Below, piece after piece: positions 10,620-22,455 of a stretch of 64,000 nt of DNA (position 1 is its first letter; every line of letters begins with the position of its first letter). Below the pieces are notes generated by a model. It saw only the letters and a program-made list of their open reading frames with translations. It searched no databases and was not told the origin of the DNA. Source of the stretch: Dermatemys mawii (lineage: Eukaryota > Chordata > Testudines > Dermatemydidae); the NCBI GenBank assembly GCA_007922305.1, contig ML677366.1:10973132-11037131 (forward strand), given 5' to 3'. The position numbers and the translations under genes were made by a program.

Positions 10620-12330
10620 GGCTTCCCAGACTCTCCCAGACTCCCAGACTTCCCAGCTCTCAGCACTGGCAGGTTTATTTGCATTCAGGCCTCTCAGGGA
10701 GTCTATGTGGCTGTACTCCTCCGGGGGGCGCCCCAACCTCTTAGTGATGCATCTGTGCTTAAGGGTCTCTCAGGTGTGGAAGAAGGAAGTGAACTCCCAC
10801 ACAAACTTTTCTTGTTTGGCCACCAAGTTAGAGGATCCTTCACCCTGGAGGAGATCATTACTAATTTGTTTATGCTACCTTTCTTGGAACATAAACTGTT
10901 CAAAGCCAAGATATGGGAGAGAAGCCTTGCAAAATGTGTTACATAGGCGCATGATGCCCTGTGGCCTAAAAGGATAAGGAAGGAATGAACTGATGTCTTT
11001 GGATTCTTCTTGACCTGATTGATTAGATTGTTCATCTACTGGAATTTGCCAATGGGAAAACAAGTGTTTGCTCTGATAGAATCCAGAGTCATTCTTATGG
11101 ATTGTATAATTTGTGTTGGAATCAGGACAGACTTTTCCTGTATTCACAAGTGATGCCAGAAGATTGAGCAGCGGTTTTGTTGAGGTCAGAACTTCCAGCC
11201 AGGATCTGCCCATCAAAAGCCGATCATCTAGGTATGGAAAGACTGTCAAGCCATTGAGACGAACATGTGCTGCTACTACTGAGAATACTTTTGCAAACAC
11301 TTTGGGTACAGTTACTAGTCTGAAAGGAAGTTCCCTGTGTTGGGACCTATGACAAATCTGAGGAAGCTCGTGTGGGAGGGATAAATGTTTATGTGAAAAT
11401 AGGCATCCTTTGTGTTGAAAGTTATGAACTTAGTGTCTCTGTCTAGGGATGGGATTATTGATGCCAGGGTGACCATCCAAAACTGCCAATTTGCAGATAA
11501 AGACATTGAGTTGCCAGAGATTCAAGATGGGTCTCCATCTTCCCTTTTTTCTTGGTGATCGGGAAGTATTTGGAATGAAAACCCCTTTCTTGATGTTGAT
11601 ATGGCACCAGATCTGTGGCTCTGAATCAGAAAAGGGAATCCACCGCTTGGATGAGTATCTCATCGTGAGAGCGGTCCCTGAAGAGGGAAGAGAGAGGACT
11701 TTGTCATGGTGCTAGGAGGCGCACTTCTCAACACTTTCGCCCAAAGCATGGGTCTGGCATGTCTAGGATTAGACTGGGGCCTCGTTGCACAATCCATGAG
11801 ATGTTTCCTAAGCCTGAGCTCCTGTGATTGCTGGGCGAGGCTGGGAAAAGAGCAGCAAATGGTACACTCCATAAAAAATGAGCTTCTCCCAAGCAATAAA
11901 GGCACCGTTCGTGGTCATTGTTGACTGGAAAGGAGTGGGAGATATAATCTCCATCCTGTATTGGGAAGGAAGGGGATTCCCCAGGGGAAGGGAAGTCTTC
12001 AAATTCTAACTAGAAATTAATTCTAGGAAACCTAGACCTAAATCTAACTAACAATAACTCTATTTACAATATTTGCAGGTTTGAAGACAGAGGATCAGCT
12101 TGGGATGCCTGAGGGTTCTGATTCAGACCATCCAGCAGAGAGAACGAATGGGAAAGATGGTCTGGTTCACATCACCCCTTTATGCCATTGGTTTGGAGTA
12201 TGAGGAGGAGAAGAACACAGGCCAGATCAATGGACATTGCTAGCAAGAATCCTATGGTCTCAGATGCAAGGAGCTCATACATACTCCATAAAGATCAGCA
12301 CTTGAAGAAGAACTAGGGAATCTACTCGTT
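10620..12330 (-). mobile_element. DIRS-type tyrosine-recombinase retrotransposon relic
   Basis: Read on the minus strand, the order is: a terminal segment at about 12327-12305 with TTCTTCTTCAAGTGCTGATC, close to the inverted terminal repeats of reptilian DIRS elements; a Gag-end-like region (11905-11660); reverse transcriptase blocks (11663-10875); and an RNase H-like start with a TDASLRGWGA motif (about 10780-10700). No tyrosine recombinase or methyltransferase region remains. At about 1.7 kb it is far shorter than a 5-6 kb full element, so large parts are deleted, and the frames are broken by shifts and stops. It is a dead copy, older than neighbouring MITEs of low divergence. Confidence 0.72.
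10705..11663 (-). pseudogene. Broken DIRS reverse transcriptase / RNase H
   Basis: Three minus-strand frames in succession carry DIRS-type reverse transcriptase landmarks: GRWRPILNL followed by a KDAYFHINI motif (the LKDAYFHI block) between 11663 and 11315, the catalytic FPYLDD box in the frame at 11300-10875, and an RNase H-type TDASLRGWGA in the frame ending near 10705. The frames do not join: at least two frameshifts and several stops separate them. The plus-strand open frames here are shadows. The family is identified by the YLDD context typical of DIRS rather than the FADD of CR1. Confidence 0.7.
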
Positions 12331-13403
12331 ACAATTACTTTTACTTCAACTATAAACAGTACGTCCTTATCTAAGGGCCTGACCCTGCTTTCCCTGTGCA
12401 CCCAAAACTCCCACTGAAATCAACTATGGCATTTTTAAAATAAAAACTCCTTTAATTTTTAGAATTTCAGGACATGGGAACCCACGTAATACCAAACTCA
12501 CAAAAAAGCGTGGATGAAACAAACCACTAGATCTCAGGTAGACCTTCTCACTAGATCTCCAGCCCAGTTTTGCAAACTGAATGTCCCAATAACTTGACAA
12601 ATACTCAGAAAAATCTATGTAAATGTTTTGACCTCAGCGAGTTTACACCAGAGTTGGATTTGATGCCTAGACTTTGCCTTCAATCAAACTCATGAACCTT
12701 ATGAGGTTCACACATTCCTAGTGGAAAAAAAATAATAATCTCCATTTAGACATGGAAATGTAGTGATCAATCAACTTTTATCGCTCCAGCTTTCATTATA
12801 GCAGCTTAGAACAACAGAATAAAAGCACGTAATGAAAACATTGTAAAAATGTAATAAAAACACACAATACTTGACTGTGCAAGCATTTTAGCACATCTTG
12901 GGGAACTGCACAGGTTAGAGCAGTCCAGTCTTCTAGTGTGCTGCCAGTAACCTCCATAACACTACATCACACACTTTCCACTCCGGGAATTGTGCCAATT
13001 TAAACCACAAGTGTTATGGGAGACTTTCAAAATGTTTAGATTCAGCAAATACCTGAAAGGTCTCTGGATGGGTTTTGCCATCTTGGCTATGGAAAGTTGG
13101 GTGGGAAATCGCTTGAGAACAGCCTCTCTCGTTGTACCACGGAGCTTCCTGGAAATAGCAAGGAGAGAAAAGATAGGTTCAGTTTGGGATTTGGAGGGAA
13201 GTTAGGAGAGGTGTGGGTGGGCATGATGTTGACCTGCCCAGACCCATCTCGAATTTAAACTTTCTGGACCAGAGTCAGCCTAGATATAAATAGACTCAAC
13301 TCCCAAAGTACCTGCCAAGGCTAGATTTGGCTCTTCTTGGTTGGCTAGTATCACAAAGGTGCCACTCTCTTTGCTTTCAAGAGATTATTTTAGCTAATCT
13401 AAT
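12331..13403. other. Intergenic, no gene seen; small MITE-like piece at 12374-12430
   Basis: At 12374-12430 the phrase GGGCCTGACCCTGC followed by ACTCCCACTGAAATCAA matches half of the palindromic 'caatgggagt' MITE class. Elsewhere AT-rich, with no coding signal. Confidence 0.4.
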
Positions 13404-13500
13404 CATAGAATCATAGAACATTCAGGGTGGAAGAGACCTCAGGAGGTCATCTAATCCAACCCCCTACTCAAAGCGGGACCAACACCAACACCAGTCCATG
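13404..13500 (-). mobile_element. CR1 LINE 3' end (reverse orientation)
   Basis: Starts ATCATAGAATCATAGAACAT, the reverse complement of the CR1 terminal repeat, then GGAAGAGACCTCAGGAGGTC, TCTAATCCAACCCC and CAAAGCGGGACCAACACC. This is a severely 5'-truncated copy of about 100 bp with relatively low divergence. Confidence 0.85.
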
Positions 13501-14420
13501 AAGCACTATGGTATATGAGCACCTAACTATCCCCTCCCCAGCTCTCATTATAATATTCTGGCTCCAGAATTAATCCTTTCCCTCATATACTTATAGTTTG
13601 AAAAAAAAAAAAAGGGAAACATCTCCCAGGACAGGAAGATCTCATTAGTTTTTCCCGCCCCTCTGTGGAGAGTTCATGCCCATGTCTCTTTCCACAGGGA
13701 TAAATAAATCTATGCAGTGATTTTACTGTCAGTTCCAAGAGTCCCAGAAAGTTTGCCTTTTATTTTAATAATTAACGTTTTCACCTTCAAAATGTTTCAC
13801 AAACATTAAAGAGACACTATGAACTTAACAGTCACTCTCTGATTTGAATATTTTTTTACCTGTTATTACAAGTAACACTTAAGATGACTGGACTGTAAGA
13901 GGTTAAAGAAAATATTATTCTTGATTTAGTTTGCTTTTGACAACAGTTTGAGCATAAATGTTTCCACTGCTTTTGTGGAATAGCCAATCATCTCCCCCTC
14001 CTTTGTGCATATGGATCTTTTTTATGGAAAAAGAGGAGAGAGAGAAATTTAAAACGAGTTGAAGTCACCAGAGTTGCCCCATTTACTCCAGCTCTGAATT
14101 TGGCCTGATGGAATTTTATCGTTCCTTTATCTACTGGAAAGAATGTTTAAAAATTTAATAGGCATATAACGAGATAACCATAACAAGTTAATTAGTTCTC
14201 AATTACGTTGTATTTGCCATACGTTCTGAGTGTGCTCTTAGCAATTAAGGACACCTAATGAACTTGCTATAGTGATTGGATTTCCCATGTTAAGAAAAGT
14301 AAAATAAAACACAGATATAAAAAAATAATGCGCACACATATTTTTATGGCACATTAGAAGCAAAGCATGGTCTAGTAAGTATGGACTTACACCTTCAGGG
14401 CTGCTGGAGATTCTATAAGG
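13501..14420. other. Intergenic, no gene seen; AT-rich
   Basis: Low-CpG, AT-rich sequence with a poly-A run at about 13600-13613. The 13860-14040 part looks unique and could be conserved, but I cannot test that. No open frame of interest. Confidence 0.4.
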
Positions 14421-14423
14421 GAT

Positions 14424-14800
14424 ATGGCCTGTAAATTTATTCTGGTACATCTAATCAAATCTGCTACAAACCAGCTGGCTTTCAAGATGGGCCTCACTGG
14501 AAAAAGTTTTCCTGAGAGCATTATTGACAGAACAAAGAGTAATACTCTCAAGTTGGAGAGGGGGAGGTTTAAGTTGGATATTAGGAAAAACTTTTTCACT
14601 AGGAGGGTGGCAAAGCCCTGGAATGGGTTACCTAGGGAGGTGATGGAATCTCCTTCCTTAGATGTTTTTAAGGTCAGGATTGACAAAGCCCTGGCTGGGA
14701 TGATTTAGTTGGGGATTGGTCCTGCTTTGAGCAGGGGGTTGGACTAGATGACCTCCTGAGGTCCCTTCCAACTCTGATATTCTATGGTTCTATGATTATG
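14424..14800 (+). mobile_element. CR1 LINE 3' end with the C-terminus of the dead ORF2
   Basis: The frame at 14424-14708 keeps 94 codons and ends with the CR1 ORF2 C-terminal signature (LKLERGRFKLDIRKNFF, then a WNGLPREV motif). It is followed by the 3' UTR with GACTAGATGACCTCCTGAGG, TCCCTTCCAACTCTGATATT and the terminal octamer-like TTCTATGGTTCTATGATTAT. The 5' truncation makes it non-functional. Its low divergence suggests one of the younger insertions in the window. Confidence 0.88.
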
Positions 14801-17800
14801 ATAATTTTAAAGGAAGAAGAGCAGAAAGGAATCAAAGTTGCATGATGTCAATCAGTCATTCACTATAGCTCTAAAATAACATAGTTCAGATCATTCAGGC
14901 GATTGAACGTGTTGGGGTGAACTTGAGACCTACTGTGTGACAACAGAAGCTGCAGTGGGTGAAGGAAAAGGGTTAAGCTCCCTTCAAAGATCATTTCGCC
15001 AGGTGAGCACATGGAGATCAATTTTTCTCTGTGCCGAGAGTCCCACTCTTCTTAACACTCTGTGCAATTAAAGTACCACCCTGAGTAGGCATCGGAAGAA
15101 AAAAAAATTCCAAACTAATTTACATTTTAATGAATTTTTAATTGAACCAAAATCTGTTGTTTCTGTTTAAAGATGCAGTGTTGACTTTGTGGTCTGTGCT
15201 GCTGAGAGTCAAGTGGGATCTTAATGTGATAAAAACAATGATAATGCTAAGCTTAATTAGGTTTGAAAGCCTGTCTGGTAAAGCAGCATGGAAGATGGGA
15301 ATAAAAGTGTTACCCTCTGATGATACTGAATTTAGAACGTGGGAAGCTGGGGCAGGATCTGCTCTACTGGGATTAGCTCGGATTAGATGTGAAACGATAG
15401 CCACTGTTGTTCCTGTGCACTGGGATCAACAGATCTCCAGAGCTGGAATTGGACATAAACCTGGCCCAGGGGTTTCTAGGGTGCTAGAACGTTTCTGTTG
15501 TGCTTCGATCAGAGATCATCCATTAGGATCAAGTGGGTTTACCCCATGTGATCCGTTTCCTTTGACTGTACGGTCTTCTGACCACCTTCAGCCAGATCTG
15601 AACTTTCGGGATAGCCAGCTTCTGAACCTGAGCGTGGATTTTCAAATGGCCTCTGTTTATAATGGGCTGAACCAAACCTTGACATCCCAGCATTTCCAGA
15701 CTTTCCAGGCCTGGAGCTGAATTTTGCAGACATGGGACCATTTCTAGTTTCTGTGTCTTATTGGAATGATCCCCCAGAACTGTAAGTGCTCTTGCCCCTC
15801 ATCTGGCTGCTGAGTGGAGAAGACCCTCTGGCCTGTGGAGACAGCCAAAGGCAGACACTAGAGATGGATCTGGACTGTAAAGTTTGAATCTACATCTGGA
15901 GCCAAATGTTCCCAAAAAGCAAGGGCTAGGGAAGAGGGGACGTGATTTCATTTGAAAAATGGCAGCATACAGGGATTTCTGCAGAGTTTCTGGCTGGAGA
16001 TGAGCAGCCAAAACCCAGGATTCGAACACTCCCAGACTTTTAGCAGGCAGGGATATGCATACATGTCTAATCAAGTTCCAGATTTCTCAACTGGCCCCTC
16101 TCTTTATAGTGATACATAAGCAGGAGACATATGGCGTGAGGACGGCAGGTAAGTCGGCTGAAGATGCGCCGACGTCAGCTACGTTATCCAAACACGCATG
16201 CAGGCATTTAAAGAAGCTTAAAAACCCTGCTTTATTTTAATCTGGATTAATTTTAATCAAGTCCCCCTCCTCCCACCAATCAGTTTTTATACAAGTGCTG
16301 GAGGTTTGGAGATGTTAAACCTTGTAATATTAAGGACGTACCTCCATCCCCCAGTGTGTCTGCCTGGTCTATTGCTGCCTAGACCGGGCTCAGCTTCCCC
16401 TGTCTACAGCAGGATAATCACGACAGAGGGATCTGCAAATCTTCTCCCACCTCCGTGGCTTTGGGAAGTCGACCCTTCTCTGTCCTTTCCTCCTTTGCAC
16501 CAGTACAAGTTTGCTATTGATCAACAAATGAAGTGGTGTAAGCACAGCCTTTGGTCCGGTCTTATCTCCGCAGAATGGACCATTAGGCAATTAATGAAAG
16601 GGGAAAGAAATTGCCTGGATTTTTGAATTTCAGTCAAGGGCACCAAGACCCCCAAAGCCGGGAGTATTAAGAGAGCTAATGTACTGAGAGCAGGTGCTCA
16701 TCAGGCTCCCACTCTCACATGAGACATCACAGGTGGGACTTGGCTTATCTTTCTGTGCCAGACAATCAACACGCTTGTTGGGGAAGGCAGGGTGACTCTG
16801 CACCATAGCAGGCAGGCAGCTCAATTCCTTCTCAACTGGCCTGGTAAATACGGCGGTGGGGGCTGCTCCATGGGGCCATGTGGACTGGAAGCCAGGAGCC
16901 CTTGTGCACACCCAGACAGTAGGCCCTGTGCTTCACAGGGAATGCAGGTGTGATTGCACACTTGCACATGCTGGTCAAAGGGGGAAGAGGGTCTCCTGGC
17001 ATGTTTCCACTCATCAGCCAGCTGCGCTTGTGTCAGAATATTCACCATCTTGCCCAGGGGAAACCATGTCTTAAAATCCAAGAAACATCTGTTCAAAGGA
17101 TGTGTGATCTCTCCAGGTTTTTACGGAGATCCCCACTGGAGTCAGAGGGCACCTAATAATTTCAAAATCTCCAAAGACAGGCCTGTAGTCGCATCTCACT
17201 CTTTCCTTCCTTTCTGCGAAGATGGCCCTTTCAGGAAATTTGCCTGTCTTTTTCCATACACCTTTTCCTTCTCTTTTTCTGCCTCCTTCGCCTTTCTAGC
17301 TGATAATGTGGAAAAGCCGCTGTCGAGTCAAAGGAGTGGTTTTTTGCATTTTCTTCTGACAGTTCCGAGTTTCACGGTCATTCAGATCTCCTGAGAGAGT
17401 GAGTTGCCAGTGAAAGCTCTGTCTCCTGTTCTCAGCAGTCTCACCCTTACAGCTGCCAAGTCCTGAGGAATGTAGCAGTGATGGAAGATCACTGGTGCAG
17501 AGCAAATTCTTGAGTAGCTAGGGACAATTCCCTGAAGAATAGGACCAAGACTTCAAATTTGACCCAGTAGTTTGAGAGAGCAGAGTGTAGTAAGCCAAGC
17601 ATCTGGATAATACGCTCCTCATGACTCATGTTACAGCTGCTCACCTTCTTTAAGGGAGGTTTATTTTCATCCCTAGCTATGAACAAGTAATCCAGCCTGG
17701 AGGTTATGAAAACGTAAAGGGCAAAGATTCAAGCTAGGTTCACGACTCTATTTCAGCTGCAGAAAGGGCCGAACATTCATTCTCTGCCAGTGAAGTTTCC

Positions 17801-18276
17801 CTTGTTTGAAAGACAGTAAAAAATGTTGTTTCTTAAATGCTCTATGAGAAAAAGGGGATTGTTCACATTTATAGCCTATTTCTGGAATTAACGCTGCATG
17901 ACATGAGCATTTGACCTGGTGCTACCTGAGAGAAGCTTCTAGAGGGAATGGTCACTGATCCTTTATGTAATTGTGTGCAAGATCTCATCCTGGGGGGTCC
18001 GCTTCTCCACTGCATCAAGATCAAGATTCTTGCCGTTGCCTCCAAAGCCGGCTTCTCCCTATTTACTTGCCGAGGCCTCTGTTCTCTGTGCTCTGCTCCC
18101 GAGACCAGCATGGGCTCACGCTCTGTTTCTCCCATAGCTTTCATCCATGATGCCCCTCATGCATGGCGCGCCCTTCCTGAACTCGGCCCTATCACCTGAC
18201 TTCAACGAGCTGATGCAGCAGCACTTTAATATTGCAGCTCTTTTTACAGACCCCCATCGGTGACCCTGCCAGGTCC
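14801..18276. other. Intergenic, no gene seen
   Basis: Long repeat-poor stretch. The 192-codon frame at 15142-15720 and the 146-codon frame at 16954-17394 have no recognisable domain, no coding-like composition and no splice structure, so I do not call them. Small A-rich runs occur at 15102-15115. Several parts (for example 15140-15400, 17160-17400) are low-CpG and unique-looking. Confidence 0.4.
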
Positions 18277-18600
18277 CTACTGGCAGGGCTGCCAACAGGG
18301 GCCGGGGGGAGGCACCAAAAGGGCAGGGATGTTAAGGTGGTGCCGCGGCAAAAGGACCCTGCTTAAAGCAGTGCCACGGCAGCACTTTAACATCCCCTTT
18401 TGCCCTCCCTGGGCTGCTGACGGGGAGCAAACGGAGCAGCTACTGCGGGGCTGGAGCCCCAGGCGGTGGGGGTGGGCTGGCAGGGGGACGCTGATCCCCA
18501 GCCCCGCCCCTTCTGCCCAAGGCCCTGCCCCTTCTGGGGAAGGGGGGAAAGCTGCCCCCTACCAGTAAGAGAGAAATTTTGCTTTCACCCCTGGTTAGGA
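18277..18600. repeat. GC-rich fragment of an interspersed repeat with an internal inverted repeat
   Basis: Within 18320-18410, GGGATGTTAAGGTGGTGCCG and CGGCAGCACTTTAACATCCC form an imperfect inverted pair around a short GC-rich centre. The block ends with CCCTGCCCCTTCTGGGGAAG repeats. This composition resembles interiors of reptile hAT-type non-autonomous elements, but I see no terminal repeats. The 102-codon frame here is low-complexity. Confidence 0.4.
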
Positions 18601-18831
18601 GAGGATGGGCGGTCTTGTAGTTAACGTACAGTGCTAAGATTTATGCTCTTCCTGCAGACCATGGGAAAGTCACTTAGGCTGTGTCTTCATTTGACCCAGG
18701 TGGTGTGATTACCAGCTCATGGAGACGTCCTGTTGTCATGCTGTCTGGAGTGGCACACAAACGTGAGGGCGTACGTCAGGGCAGACTGTCAAAACCAGGC
18801 CGGACACCCCAACCTGGTAGTATGTTCTATA

Positions 18832-18978
18832 AGATGGGAATGTGAAACAGGGGATGGATCACTAGATGATTGCCTGTTCTGTTCACTCCCTCTGGGGCAC
18901 CTGGCACTGGCCACTGTCGGAAGACAGGATACTGGGCTTCATGGACTTTTGTCTCACCTGGTATGGCTGTTCTTATAA
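18832..18978 (+). mobile_element. CR1/L3-type LINE 3' tail
   Basis: Carries the sequence GGGATGGATCACTAGATGAT, then CTGGGGCACCTGGCACTGGC, then GGAAGACAGGATACTGGGC and a terminal TATGGCTGTTCTTATAA. It is a common sauropsid LINE 3' end, here cut to about 145 bp. Non-coding. Confidence 0.75.
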
Positions 18979-19019
18979 TTAGATTTCACCAAGCTAGTAA
19001 CAAATGTGAACAACTGGAT

Positions 19020-19850
19020 CACTAAACAGTCTTACCACAGAGTCACAGACAGTCCCCTGAGACTCTCCAGACTGTCTTGACACCCAGACAAACTGGACTT
19101 GGTGATAAATGGTCACTTACACAAAAAATCACACAACATTCAGGTTGCTTCCAGTCCCAAAAGACCATTTACCCCAGATCAATTGGTACCCTAGATCGTT
19201 ACATTAAAGACAACGCCTGTATCCAAGTCTGTAACAAACTATCCAAGGTTTATTAGGTAGGAAAAAGAAATAATTGTGTTATTTACAGGTTAAAGCAAAC
19301 AAACATATACACACAAATGAGTTATCATCTAAATCCTCAGAGTGACGTAGTTGTAGTGATCTGTCCATTCAAAGCGTCTTTCAGCATGGACCCAGGAGAT
19401 ACCCCTGGGGATCTCCGGCTTCAGTTTGGTTCCTCTGGGCCTGTGAGAGTTCAAACAGCAAAAAGAAGAAAAATCTTCACATGACCTATTTTTATTTCCC
19501 TCTCCCAGCATTCAAAGCGATGGGAGGAGGCCTTTTGCATGATAGGGCCGTTAACCAGTCCTTTAGATGCCAATGTTTCTTGCTGGCCCTCTGATTTGGC
19601 TAATTCTTTTGGATGGGCCGGTGGGGGAGGATTCATGTGCCTGGGTTCACAAGTTCAGAACAACCATTTTCAAAGTTATAAAGCAAAATGTACATATTTT
19701 CTCACCGCATGGAATACAGACATTATCAGTGAGAGTAAGACATGCAGCAACTACAAGTGTTTCATAGAGGCTAAACACTAAATAAATTGTTATAAGACTA
19801 ATACTTATTTTGAGCAAAACTAACATACAGGTGAACTGGTCTGTTCTCCT
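19020..19850 (-). mobile_element. LTR-retroelement-like block (possible solo LTR), uncertain
   Basis: The wording of 19110-19440 (a Gln/Lys-poor non-coding stretch with GATCAATTGGTACCCTAGAT, then GGTTTATTAGGTAGGAAAAA) resembles reptile LTR sequences I have seen. On the minus strand it places an AATAAACC poly(A)-type signal at about 19243. I cannot define TG…CA ends or target duplications, and there are no gag, pol or env remnants, so both class and boundaries are tentative. Confidence 0.3.
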
Positions 19851-20141
19851 GCTATGAGTTTGTTAGTTCTTAGCTAATGCCTGCAGTCTTGCAAGAACTG
19901 GCACCTGGCTTGCCAGCGTCACATCTGTGCTAGCTCTGCAACAGCAGCAGTGTGTCCACAGTGGCAGGGGCAGCTGCTCTGGCCACAATCCAACCCCATG
20001 GTTATGTACTCAGGAGGCTTATCCAAGCCCCTGTCCAAGCCACTGTGGACACCCTGCTATTTTAGGTTCGAGCAGAGTTGGTGGGGGTGCTGTACTAAAT
20101 AATATAATTGATGGAAGTACTCACACACAGCACAACTGCCC

Positions 20142-20250
20142 AAGGCTATGTCTACACTACCGGTTATGCCGGCATAATTTATGTCACGCAGGGGGGTGAA
20201 TAAACCACCCTCATGAGTGACATAAGTTACACCAGCATAAGCATTTGTTT
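20142..20250. mobile_element. hAT-like MITE fragment ('CTATGTCTACACTAC' end)
   Basis: GGCTATGTCTACACTACCGG at 20144 is the terminal repeat of a common sauropsid MITE. The interior has an inverted pair, with GCATAATTTATGTCAC on the left and GTGACATAAGTTACACCAGC on the right. The distal terminal repeat is missing, so this is a partial copy. Confidence 0.6.
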
Positions 20251-21582
20251 GCAGTGATACGTCAGTGGGAAACGGCTCATGGCGATGGGTTTTTATGCCC
20301 AACAGGAGCACTGCAGCGCGGCGTATCAACATAACCTCAGAGGGCAGAAATGTTTCTCATGAGAATGGTTTTCCAACTTTTCCACCAGGCGTCAGCAGCG
20401 GCTCTTTGAACAACAAGGCCCACGAACAAAGAGAAACAGATACATTTAAATCAAAACCTGAATTGTAACATGTTGCTGCTATACACACACAGAGATTGGT
20501 GTGATAAGGCAAAGAATGAGACGGAATTATGCTTCAGAGGTGTTTAAAAGCCCGTCCCATTCAACAGGAGAGGCTTCCATTTTCACAACGTTTATTCACG
20601 TCTTAATTGAAAATAAATCCTTGAATGTAGCCATTCTATTGAGAGGCTGCACAATGGCTGTGGACTCTTTAATCATGGTCCCATTCACGCACTAATCAGT
20701 AGAACAGTCACAGGCGTGAATGGTAGGAGTTGAGGACTTGCCCTGCCTGTGGGTCTGTCTGTCTCTCTCCCTCCCTCTAATTAGATGCCCCATTCAAATG
20801 CTAATCAGCAGCAACACCATGATCAAGGAACATAAGAGGGAGCATTTGGACATCAGCTCATTGCCATGGGTCTAGATCGATGGCCTCTGCTAATCTCTGG
20901 GTCAGAGATTGGGACACTCCTCCTTGGGGGAGCCATTTTCTTTTCTAAGCACTGTTGGACTTTGTCCCAGCAGCGAGTGGCTTGTCCCTGCCCAAGAGGC
21001 TGGAGTGGCTGAGAATTATTGCCGTACATCCCTTTCCTCTTCCTTTTGAAAACCGTTTTTCTGGACATTCACACATACATACGGGCAGTGGTACTTCTGC
21101 TCTGGAGCTATGGTCGCTGCTCAATCAGCAGATCAGCCATTAGAAAACTCAGACAAAGTTTTGACTGATTTTGCATCAGAAAACTCATGACGCTTTCTGC
21201 TGAAACGGTGAACGTGCCTCAGGCTTTTCCCAAAGGTTTGTACTTCTGCCTCTCCCCAACACATGTTCCCCAAAGCTCCCAGTGAACCTGAGCTGAGTTC
21301 TAGATTTGAAACAAATCCCCAAACCAAACAAGTTTCATCTGGTTTGGGGGTTTGTGCTGAACATTTCTTCCAGCTCTGTTACCAGCTGATAGAAAATGCT
21401 CCTCAGATATCCGTGTATGAAGTAAGGATCCATTCACATTGTGTGGTTTAGACCTCTCTGAGATCTGCTTAGCTCCTCAGAGTTATACCCTGCAGCCAAA
21501 GCATCCAAAAGCTGCATCTCGCAGAGGCAAAATGGTTCCCTCAACTCCCAGGCCCAAACATGCTGGTCCAGTGGGGTAGAGA
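20251..21582. other. Intergenic, no gene seen; contains a TAAT-rich repeated module
   Basis: Repeat-poor and low-CpG apart from 20300-20330. The most structured part is 20668-20815, listed separately. A short CT-rich run lies at 20753-20778. No coding potential. Confidence 0.45.
20668..20815. promoter_or_regulatory. Candidate regulatory element: 31-bp homeodomain-type module repeated 109 bp apart
   Basis: Two modules share the plan TAAT … CCCATTCA … CTAATCAG (20670-20699 and 20779-20808). The second also contains ATGCTAAT, an octamer-like POU site, and TAATTAG. Sequence between them differs, so this is not a simple tandem repeat or a transposon end pair. The paired binding-site-like layout in a repeat-poor stretch about 20 kb upstream of ST8SIA2 suggests an enhancer, but this is inference only. 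Confidence 0.3.
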
Positions 21583-21706
21583 TAGGGTGACCAGACGTCC
21601 GATTTTATAGGGACAGTCCCAATTTTGGGGTCTTTTTCTTATATAGGCTCCTACAGGTTCCCCACCCTCTGTCCTGATTTTTGGCACTTGCTGTCTGGTC
21701 ACCCTA
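21583..21706. mobile_element. 124-bp MITE with TAGGGTGACCA ends (mariner-like), copy 2
   Basis: Starts TAGGGTGACCAGACGTCC and ends TCTGGTCACCCTA, an inverted pair of about 11 bp better preserved than in copy 1 at 9148-9271. Both copies are 124 bp and share TTTTATAGGGACAGTCCC and TCTTTTTCTTATATAGGCTC. Non-coding. Confidence 0.8.
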
Positions 21707-22137
21707 GGCAGGGATGAGTGGCTCAGGAGCAGCGGTCAAGGGGTATTTTGAGAACAAAGGAGACTGAAAAGAGGCGGAGGGAAGAGAGATCACCACTCCC
21801 CGCAGTTTACTACCTTCAGTCATTCACGGAGCTAATCCAGTGCCCTGAGTCCTCTCCCTTCCCGAGTTCTAATCTCTCTATTCTGTCCTGTATGGGTTCT
21901 TATGGCAGCCTCGTCTCCCTTGTCTCTGAGCTCCCTTCAGTGATGCATTAGCCACAAGACTAGCATGTTGGTTCTGTACCAAGCCCCGATTCCTCCCAGT
22001 TGTGAAGAGAGGGAGGGCAGACACACAAGCTCATCTCTCTCAATAATGGCCTGAGCACTGAGTGTCCAACCTTTGCGGGCCCAGAAATGTGATTCATGAA
22101 ACTCTTCTTAGAGTAAGGGAACGATGAAGCTGCTGTA
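21707..22137. other. Intergenic, no gene seen
   Basis: Unique-looking sequence without coding or repeat structure that I can define. Confidence 0.4.
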
Positions 22138-22455
22138 TTGCCAACACCAAATGTTCAAAGCTCATGAGTCAGGCTCACTAAAAATCATGAGGTTGGCTTT
22201 AAAAATCACGAGAGGTAAAAATAATAGATTTGGTGTTTCTTTATATTTGCCTTCTGCTTTTTGAAACTTTCGGGTGCACTGGGGTCACATTTTGAAGCAT
22301 TCTCCACAGCCATGAGGGCTAGAAACTTACTTTTTCTTGAAGCATGAAGGCTGAAGTCATCACATATCTACCTGACTCCAGGAACGGGGGCTATAAGGAA
22401 AACAATAATGATTATGATACTCATGACAAAATCATGAGAGCTGGCAACACTGATC
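22138..22455 (-). mobile_element. MITE-like repeat bounded by 'TTGCCA' ends
   Basis: The left end TATTGCCAACACC and right end GAGCTGGCAACACTG form a short inverted pair, and the interior has several ATCATGAG/CTCATGA motifs (22165, 22190, 22420, 22433). The wording on the minus strand (TTGCCAGCTCTCATGAT) recalls a repeat frequent in bird, crocodile and turtle genomes. Class is uncertain and it carries no coding sequence. Confidence 0.5.

Noticed and set aside
15142..15720. 192-codon plus-strand frame
   Set aside because: The longest frame in unique DNA, but it has no recognisable domain, no coding bias and no splice sites that I can identify; random frames of this size occur in 64 kb.
19020..19850. 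Complete endogenous retrovirus
   Set aside because: No gag, pol or env remnants and no paired LTRs; only a tentative LTR-like block remains.
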